Below, piece after piece: positions 1 through 4,948 of a DNA stretch of 7,685 nt. Positions within the stretch are counted from its first letter, which is position 1. Each line of letters begins with the position of its first letter. The translations under genes were made by a program, and so were the position numbers. Below the pieces are notes generated by a model, which did not search any database, was not told where the DNA came from, and saw nothing but the letters and a program-made list of their open reading frames with translations. Origin of the DNA: Acidobacteriota bacterium (GTDB lineage: Bacteria; Acidobacteriota; Terriglobia; Terriglobales; Acidobacteriaceae); NCBI GenBank assembly GCA_003223595.1, contig QHVR01000547.1:1-7685 (forward strand). The letters are read 5' to 3'.

Positions 1-247
1 CAAACGATATCCAGCCGTACTTGAAATCCTTTTCTCGAAAAAATAACACGCACGCGACCAGAACCCGCACCACTGGGGTCGCCAGCATTAGCAGGACTCC
101 TGCGCGCTCGATATCCAGCGGGAGGTGGCCACTCATGAACAAGCCAGCCATGAGTCCGGCCAACATGATGAAGAAGCAGCCAAACGCACCGATGCGCAGC
201 ACCAGCGCCACGGCTCGATCAAATGCCGGCTCCCGAAGTTCGCTCAT
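1..247 (-). CDS. DUF1634 family membrane protein, partial (C-terminus beyond left edge)
   Basis: The first 82 codons are visible, beginning MSELREPAFDRAVALVLRIG. Two hydrophobic segments can be read at about residues 12-39 and 51-70, separated by a short loop with HLPLDIERAG. The second ends in the basic/aromatic stretch FFREKDFKYGW. This pattern matches DUF1634, small multi-helix proteins of unknown function usually found beside TauE/SafE permeases; a further helix would be expected past the edge. The ATG overlaps the stop of the permease gene by four bases (ATGA), and an AAGG lies 7 bases upstream of the ATG, so the two are probably translated together and may act together at the inner membrane. 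The family call is from recognition of sequence pattern and context; the biochemical role is unknown. Confidence 0.8.
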   Translation of the reverse strand, partial: MSELREPAFDRAVALVLRIGAFGCFFIMLAGLMAGLFMSGHLPLDIERAGVLLMLATPVVRVLVACVLFFREKDFKYGWISF

Positions 248-1050
248 AGATGCACCTTCGCCAGATGCAGCAGCAAATGTCCGGCAAGGTAGAACATGAC
301 TCCAACCAGAAGATAAACCACCACTTTTTTGTGAATGCGCGGGGAGAGTCTTGCGCCCAACAGGGAGCCTAAGAAAACTCCGACTGCCAGCGGCGCAGCG
401 ACTTCCACCAGAATGTCGCCCCGGCGGTAATAAACGATCGCACTCGCTGCCGCGGTTACTCCAATCATGAAGTTGGAAGTGGCTGTAGCCACGATGAGCG
501 GCACGTCCATGAAGATCATCATCACCGGGACTTTGATAGGGCCGCCGCCAATCCCCAGTAATCCCGACAGCGCCCCCGCGACCAAGGACGACGCCAGTCC
601 CAGTGGATAGCGCTTCGGTTCGTAGTGCGGAATCACAACTTCTCCATTGCCCGCAACTGCAGGGGAAGATTCATCCCCCACTTCGGCCGGGGGTTTCCGT
701 CCGCGCAAAAGCGTAATCGCGCTGTAGAGAAGAAACGCGGCGAACAGGCCCTCCAGGAAACTGCGATTGAAATAGCCGACCAGATACGCCATGACCGCCG
801 CCCCCAGCGCAGTGGCGAGTTCAAGCGTCATGCCCAGGCGAATGTCGGTGGTGTGGCGTTGCAGGTGAACTGAAGAACTGGCCGCGGAAGTCGTGATCAC
901 GGCCACCAAACTGGTACCGATGGCCTGCCGAATGGGAATCCCGAAATGCAGCGCAAGCAGCGGCGTCAACAGCACGCCACCCCCGATGCCCGTCAGCGCC
1001 CCGAGCAGGCCCGCGCCAAATCCGAGGATGAGCAGCAGCACTGTCACCAT
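244..1050 (-). CDS. TauE/SafE (TSUP) family membrane permease
   Basis: A 268-residue, very hydrophobic inner-membrane protein with the internal duplication typical of the TauE/SafE (TSUP) family. The first half has GALTGIGGG at residues 17-25 followed by AIGTSL at 43-48. The second half repeats this as SGLLGIGGG at 162-170 followed by ATATSNF at 188-194. A polar linker at about 117-147 joins the halves, and about eight membrane segments can be drawn. Characterised relatives move sulfite, sulfoacetate, taurine-derived or other organosulfur anions; the substrate here cannot be read from sequence. The start is well supported: AAGGGA (1060-1065) lies 9 bases upstream of the ATG. It overlaps the DUF1634 gene by 4 bases, a common pairing. 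A terminator-like hairpin separates it from lipA, so it probably has its own promoter in 1051-1127, where I could not identify a clear one. Confidence 0.93.
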   Translation of the reverse strand: MVTVLLLILGFGAGLLGALTGIGGGVLLTPLLALHFGIPIRQAIGTSLVAVITTSAASSSVHLQRHTTDIRLGMTLELATALGAAVMAYLVGYFNRSFLEGLFAAFLLYSAITLLRGRKPPAEVGDESSPAVAGNGEVVIPHYEPKRYPLGLASSLVAGALSGLLGIGGGPIKVPVMMIFMDVPLIVATATSNFMIGVTAAASAIVYYRRGDILVEVAAPLAVGVFLGSLLGARLSPRIHKKVVVYLLVGVMFYLAGHLLLHLAKVHL

Positions 1051-1127
1051 CGGCGGATGTCCCTTCGATTGCCGAGTTGCTCGATGGAGATACTAGGTCT
1101 GGAAGCCGTATTCTTCAGGAAATGAAA

Positions 1128-1149
1128 GCGGGCGGGAAAACCCGTCCGC
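1128..1149 (-). terminator. Rho-independent-type terminator after lipA
   Basis: A 9-bp stem (GCGGACGGG / CCCGCCCGC on the minus strand, one G-U pair) closes a TTTT loop. It begins 6 bases after the lipA stop codon. On the minus strand it is followed by CTTTCATTTCC, a T-rich but interrupted tail. Position, stem strength and tail all fit termination of the transcript carrying lipA; the broken T-run leaves some doubt about efficiency. Confidence 0.6.
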
Positions 1150-1155
1150 CGCAAG

Positions 1156-2076
1156 CTAGGACACCGCCCTGGGCAGAGCAGTTGAATCGGCTTGCTCGTG
1201 CGCATGATAACTCGACCGTACCATCGGCCCCGACTCAACGTGGCGGAATCCAAAGCGCAGCGCTTGATCCCGCAGATAAACAAATTCCGCGGGCTCGTAG
1301 AAGCGGGCAATGGGAAGGTGATCTTTCGAGGGCCGCAGGTATTGGCCAACGGTAAGAATATCGACTCCGCGCGACCCGAGATCGTGAAACACTTCGATCA
1401 ACTCTTCGCTTGATTCGCCAAGTCCGACCATCACTCCGCTCTTAGTCACGGTGCCGGAAGAAATCTTCTTCGCATCTTCCAGCAGCTTCAGTGTCCGCTC
1501 ATAGCGCGCACCCGATCGCACCGCGCGATACAGGCGCGGAACGGTTTCTGTGTTGTGATTCAGCACGTCGGGCTTGGCATCCAGGACGATCCGCAGCGAC
1601 TCTTCCAGACCTTGAAAGTCGGGGATAAGAACTTCGATGCGGCAATCCGGCGTCAACTCGCGAATGGCATGAATGGTTTCAGCGAAGATGCGCGCGCTGC
1701 CGACGTTATCATCGTCGCGATTGACGCTGGTCACCACCGCATGCTTGAGCCCCAGCGTGGCCACGGCCTCAGCTACGCGGCCGGGCTCTTCCCAGTCGAT
1801 GGGTTTGGGACGCCCCTTGGGAACGGCACAAAATCCGCAGCGGCGCGTGCAGATATCGCCCAGCAGCATGAACGTCGCGGTCTTATGATTCCAGCACTCG
1901 CCAATGTTAGGGCACTGTGCCGATTCACAAACCGTGTGCAGGCCCAAGCCTCGCGCAAGCTTCTTCAGATTGTGGAAGTTGTCTCCCACCGGAGCTTTCG
2001 CCCGCAGCCACTGCGGCTTCGGCGCGCGCACCGGCGGTGACAGCTCAATCTGAATGAGTTGGGACGCGCCAGCCAT
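1156..2076 (-). CDS. lipA: Lipoyl synthase LipA (radical SAM)
   Basis: A complete 306-residue lipoyl synthase, which inserts two sulfur atoms into octanoyl groups on lipoyl domains and the glycine-cleavage H protein in the cytoplasm. All hallmark residues are present. The auxiliary cluster cysteines are CESAQCPNIGEC (C50, C55, C61). The radical SAM motif is CTRRCGFC (C76, C80, C83). The family SVNRDD motif is in the barrel. The C-terminal RSSYHA supplies the serine that ligates the auxiliary cluster. The frame stays open upstream to an ATG at 2175, but that would overlap the preceding cytochrome gene and add a basic tail unlike the family, so I chose the ATG at 2076, giving the usual family length. 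No convincing Shine-Dalgarno precedes it; a -10-like element lies immediately upstream. There is no lipB or lplA in the window, so the octanoyl donor step is encoded elsewhere. Confidence 0.97.
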   Translation of the reverse strand: MAGASQLIQIELSPPVRAPKPQWLRAKAPVGDNFHNLKKLARGLGLHTVCESAQCPNIGECWNHKTATFMLLGDICTRRCGFCAVPKGRPKPIDWEEPGRVAEAVATLGLKHAVVTSVNRDDDNVGSARIFAETIHAIRELTPDCRIEVLIPDFQGLEESLRIVLDAKPDVLNHNTETVPRLYRAVRSGARYERTLKLLEDAKKISSGTVTKSGVMVGLGESSEELIEVFHDLGSRGVDILTVGQYLRPSKDHLPIARFYEPAEFVYLRDQALRFGFRHVESGPMVRSSYHAHEQADSTALPRAVS

Positions 2077-2083
2077 GGTTTCG

Positions 2084-2092
2084 ATTCTATCA
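2084..2092 (-). promoter_or_regulatory. Possible extended -10 element upstream of lipA
   Basis: The minus strand reads TGATAGAAT, matching an extended -10 (TGn followed by a hexamer with 5 of 6 TATAAT positions). It ends 7 bases before the lipA ATG, so initiation at normal spacing would fall at or next to the start codon and give a leaderless or nearly leaderless mRNA, which would fit the absence of a ribosome binding site. No good -35 is seen. This is based on a short motif and could be chance. Confidence 0.3.
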
Positions 2093-2131
2093 GCTCGGGT
2101 TTGCGCACCGCGATTCGCTGCCTGCGAGTAG

Positions 2132-3718
2132 CTAACGTGTCGCTTCGCTACGCGCCAGCACGGTCGACGCCGCACTCGACATGGAATCGTAATAGCGGAC
2201 GAATCGTTGCGGTTCCATAGCCGAGTAGGGTTCCAGATTGTGCGCCCAGCGAAATCCGATCGGCTGGTACAGGATCTCAGATACTGGAACCGAATAGCTC
2301 ACCGCATCCTCACCGGCAGAGAACTTCGGATCGTCAGCGGCGTCCCCCACAACTGCAATGTCCTTCTCCGCGCTGCTCTTGTCAAACCCGGTGGGAATCA
2401 GGCGATTGTCTTTGAGATAACCCGTCGCGGCCAGAAGTCCGGTGGTGACGTGCCCTTCTTCATCCTTGAGAATTGACTCGTAGATCTGCACCTGGCCTGG
2501 CTCGGTGATCTGGCGGTAGTGCGGCTCGAACAGCGATGGATCCGCGTCATTGTCGTTCCCCACGATGGAGCCGTCAGGCTTGAGCGCGCCGGACTCGAAC
2601 ACCGTATGTCCGTCACGGTCCTGAATCGAGAAGTGCAGCCAGGCGCGCCGGGAGGGATACGCGGTGGGCAGCTTGTGTCCCGTGAGATTGCGCACCATTA
2701 CCTGCGCCTGTAGCCGGCCTCCGGACACTACAACGTCCCGTAATTCCACCTGCGCGGACTGGCTCTGCAGAAATCTGAGAGTCCCTTCGGAGGCGGTTGT
2801 CAGTTCCTGCGGAAGTGCGGCCACGCTGAGTTCATCGCGATAGCGGTTCAGCATCTGTTGCAGCAGGAAATTTCCACCGACGAACACGTGCTGGTGCACC
2901 CCGTTGCGCGGAAGACCCAGAACTGAGCTGATCTGCACTTGCTCCGCAACTTCGGGCATGTGACATCCCTGGCAGCTGTACTTGGAGGGATAGTCGCTGT
3001 GCAGCCACTCCAAATAAGGCATCTGCTCGGGTAAAGATCCGTTCGCCTTCCCGTCTTTGCCGTGCGCCGTGGTGTAAAGCTGGTGGCAGGTGCCGCACAA
3101 AGCTGAGTCCCGGATATGCGCCGCCTGGACCGGCTGAAAGCCCCCAGTGGAAGTATTCATGATGTGCTGTCGATCGGGCGGGATTGCGAACGGCCCGTAT
3201 TCAGGACGCTCATTCTTTGCCCGGGGAGTTTCGACCACGAATCCCCCATTGAAGCTCTCTTTCGTGCCCAGCTTTTCCTTGCTGATCTGGTGACACACGG
3301 AGCAGGTCACGCCATCCTCCGCCGCGGCCGATTCTTTGTTGTCCGGATCGAACGGTAGATGCGCGAAAATCGCGCCTTTCTGGCCTTTCACCTTCGCTTG
3401 ATAACGCGAGACCGGCATGTGGCATACCGAGCATTCGTCCTCAATATCTGCCACCGCCTGAGGATGGTCCACGGTTTCACGGCGCACACTCGCCTGCCAG
3501 TAGGGATCGCGCGCCGAATTCGCCATGATGCTGGATCGCCACGCCAGTCCAATAGAGACATCCTGACCGTTGGGAGTCGTCAGCTCGTTATGGCAGGCAA
3601 AGCAACGATCTGAGGTGTGAAACTGCGGCTTGAGATTCGGATCGGAACCCTTCAGCCACTGCGCTGACCAAAGGACCGATGCCAGAATTACAAATGCCCC
3701 TGATAACTTTCTGAACAT
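2132..3718 (-). CDS. Pentaheme c-type cytochrome with C-terminal beta-rich domain
   Basis: A 528-residue exported multiheme cytochrome. A basic start and hydrophobic stretch (residues 1-22) form a signal peptide or membrane anchor. Five CxxCH heme sites follow: CFACH (39-43), CSVCH (96-100), CSVCH (139-143), CGTCH (208-212) and CQGCH (249-253). Non-motif histidines such as H34, H85, H120, H185, H201, H219, H240, H275 and H277 could be sixth ligands, so bis-histidine hemes are likely. The heme region resembles cytochrome c554-type multiheme domains. Residues about 320-528 have no heme motif and look beta-rich, with NLTGHKLPTAYPSRRAWLHF at 344-363. The start is set by GAAGG 6 bases upstream and by its A being shared with the preceding gene's TGA stop (TGATG), implying translational coupling to the cytochrome/barrel protein. 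It most likely acts in electron transfer in the periplasm or at the outer membrane. No catalytic site is recognised: there is no CxxCK as in NrfA and there are too few hemes for octaheme reductases. Partner and substrate are unknown. Confidence 0.88.
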   Translation of the reverse strand: MFRKLSGAFVILASVLWSAQWLKGSDPNLKPQFHTSDRCFACHNELTTPNGQDVSIGLAWRSSIMANSARDPYWQASVRRETVDHPQAVADIEDECSVCHMPVSRYQAKVKGQKGAIFAHLPFDPDNKESAAAEDGVTCSVCHQISKEKLGTKESFNGGFVVETPRAKNERPEYGPFAIPPDRQHIMNTSTGGFQPVQAAHIRDSALCGTCHQLYTTAHGKDGKANGSLPEQMPYLEWLHSDYPSKYSCQGCHMPEVAEQVQISSVLGLPRNGVHQHVFVGGNFLLQQMLNRYRDELSVAALPQELTTASEGTLRFLQSQSAQVELRDVVVSGGRLQAQVMVRNLTGHKLPTAYPSRRAWLHFSIQDRDGHTVFESGALKPDGSIVGNDNDADPSLFEPHYRQITEPGQVQIYESILKDEEGHVTTGLLAATGYLKDNRLIPTGFDKSSAEKDIAVVGDAADDPKFSAGEDAVSYSVPVSEILYQPIGFRWAHNLEPYSAMEPQRFVRYYDSMSSAASTVLARSEATR

Positions 3719-4854
3719 CACCAGCCTTCGTTCAGTTTTCCATCCTGCCAGTCCCAGAGCAGGTAGAAAACGATTTGCTTTTGTCGGCCTGTAGTATCGT
3801 TGGCCGGAATGCGTAACCCGAGGTCGCCCCGAATATGCTGGCGGTGGCTGATTGTGACCTGGATTTGAGGAACGAGATCCCAGTCCGTTTTTGCTGCCGT
3901 GCTGAGGTCGCGGTTGGCGATGAACTCGAACATCGGCGTCCACAGGCGTCCCAAGCCATGGTTCGCGCCAAAGCTCTGGCCAATTGCGGTGTTAAAAAAT
4001 AACGATTGCGGCGCGATGCTGGTGTGAAAGGGCAGTTCCGCTCCGAACTGTGTCTGGATAAAGGTGTCGCTCTTGAAGAGTTGATCGAAGGCGGCGAAGG
4101 TTTCGAACGTGGTCGTGCCCGACCCGAAGCCGCGCGCCCGGTTTCCGCTGGGGATCAGAAGTCCGCCAAACAGGCTCAGGATCGATCCGCTATCAAGGTT
4201 CGAATACATGACGCGCTTGGCTCCCAGCGTAGCGTCGCCCACTCCCCCGTACCACACACGGTTCTGGTCCTGAAATTCGATGGGAACGTCGACCTCGATC
4301 TGGTTGTTCACTCCGAAGCGCTGCTCGTGAATAATGTGCGTTTCATTGCCCGGCGCGCCGTTTGCATTCACCGCCGTCGAGAGCACAACTTCGTCTTCGG
4401 GATAAGCCTTCTCGGTCACCATCGCTCGCGGCAGGTTCAGTTCGCCTCGCGGCCACCGGCGGCTGGTGCAGAAGGTGCGCAGGTAAGCGATCAGATCGTC
4501 AATCTGCTCGGAGCTGAGCGCTTCACCGAACGCCGGCATAATCTGGGAAAAACCCCGGCTCGGCCCCCCATGCACGATTACATCCTTGTAAGCCGAATTC
4601 ACCTCTGGGGTGGTTTGATCGCACTTGCTGAAATCAGGGAACGTGCTGGGCTGCTCAAATCCGGCAATCGCTTTCGGAGCTCCCCGGCCATCCGGGCCGT
4701 GACACGATTTGCACCCCGATTCGCGGTACAGCTGTTCGCCCTTCTTGGCATCGGCGTGAAACGCATAACCGAGATACTGGGCATGAACGAAGCCCTGTGA
4801 AAACGTAGCGATCACGGCCACCAGAAACACGTTCTTCAGGCACATCTTGCGCAT
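3718..4854 (-). CDS. Class I cytochrome c fused to outer-membrane beta-barrel-like domain
   Basis: A 378-residue exported fusion protein. Residues 1-26 form a signal peptide (cleavage near VHA/Q). Residues about 32-130 are a class I monoheme cytochrome c: CKSCH at 48-52, the probable heme ligand M106 in IMPAFG, and the closing helix SSEQIDDLIAYLRTF. Two further cysteines (C78, C129) could form a disulfide. After a linker with WPRGELNLPRA (134-144), residues about 165-378 show alternating beta strands with tight turns, a G-x-GDATLGAK segment (203-213) like MetA-pathway/porin-type outer-membrane proteins, and a C-terminal tryptophan, as is usual for barrels needing BAM assembly. Roughly 10-12 strands can be drawn. 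Its role is inferred to be electron transfer at or across the outer membrane. The start is uncertain: ATGs at 4854 and 4845 both give a sound signal peptide (GAGG is 3 or 12 bases upstream), while an ATG at 4941, 7 bases after recG, would add an implausible basic extension. Its TGA overlaps the pentaheme gene's ATG. Confidence 0.85.
   Translation of the reverse strand: MRKMCLKNVFLVAVIATFSQGFVHAQYLGYAFHADAKKGEQLYRESGCKSCHGPDGRGAPKAIAGFEQPSTFPDFSKCDQTTPEVNSAYKDVIVHGGPSRGFSQIMPAFGEALSSEQIDDLIAYLRTFCTSRRWPRGELNLPRAMVTEKAYPEDEVVLSTAVNANGAPGNETHIIHEQRFGVNNQIEVDVPIEFQDQNRVWYGGVGDATLGAKRVMYSNLDSGSILSLFGGLLIPSGNRARGFGSGTTTFETFAAFDQLFKSDTFIQTQFGAELPFHTSIAPQSLFFNTAIGQSFGANHGLGRLWTPMFEFIANRDLSTAAKTDWDLVPQIQVTISHRQHIRGDLGLRIPANDTTGRQKQIVFYLLWDWQDGKLNEGW
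3725..3729 (-). promoter_or_regulatory. Ribosome binding site of the pentaheme cytochrome gene
   Basis: GAAGG on the minus strand lies 6 bases before the ATG at 3718, inside the last codons of the cytochrome/barrel gene. It fixes the start at 3718; the frame is open much further upstream (to an ATG at 3943), but only inside the preceding gene. Confidence 0.7.
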
Positions 4855-4948
4855 CGACCTCGTCGGTTGGGAATGCGCTTGGGACGAAAACCGTCGTTTG
4901 AATCGCTTTCGGCGGTGCAGGTTGCACAATCGTTGGCGCATGAGAGTT

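Noticed and set aside
1555..2040. Plus-strand open frame of 161 codons opposite lipA
   Set aside because: Antisense to the conserved cysteine motifs of LipA; no domain or ribosome binding site seen.
2077..2175. Upstream ATG extending LipA by 33 residues
   Set aside because: It would overlap the pentaheme cytochrome gene and add a basic, non-conserved tail; the 306-residue form has normal family length.
2132..3718. Pentaheme cytochrome as nitrite reductase NrfA or an octaheme tetrathionate/sulfite reductase
   Set aside because: There is no CxxCK or similar active-site heme motif, only five CxxCH sites, and a long heme-free C-terminal domain foreign to those enzymes.
4006..4800. Long plus-strand open frame (264 codons) opposite the cytochrome/barrel gene
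   Set aside because: It is wholly antisense to a gene with clear heme and barrel features, its protein is Arg/Ala/Gly-rich without domains, and such frames are expected in GC-rich coding DNA.
3718..4854. Identification of the fusion protein as Cyc2 itself
   Set aside because: Cyc2 has a short heme segment and a larger barrel; this protein has a complete class I cytochrome c domain with a Met ligand and a barrel of only about 210 residues.
4883..4927. Small inverted repeats in the recG-cytochrome gap (GACG-N5-CGTC and GTGCA-N3-TGCAC)
   Set aside because: Arms of only 4-5 bases with no T-run; not strong enough to call a terminator or operator.
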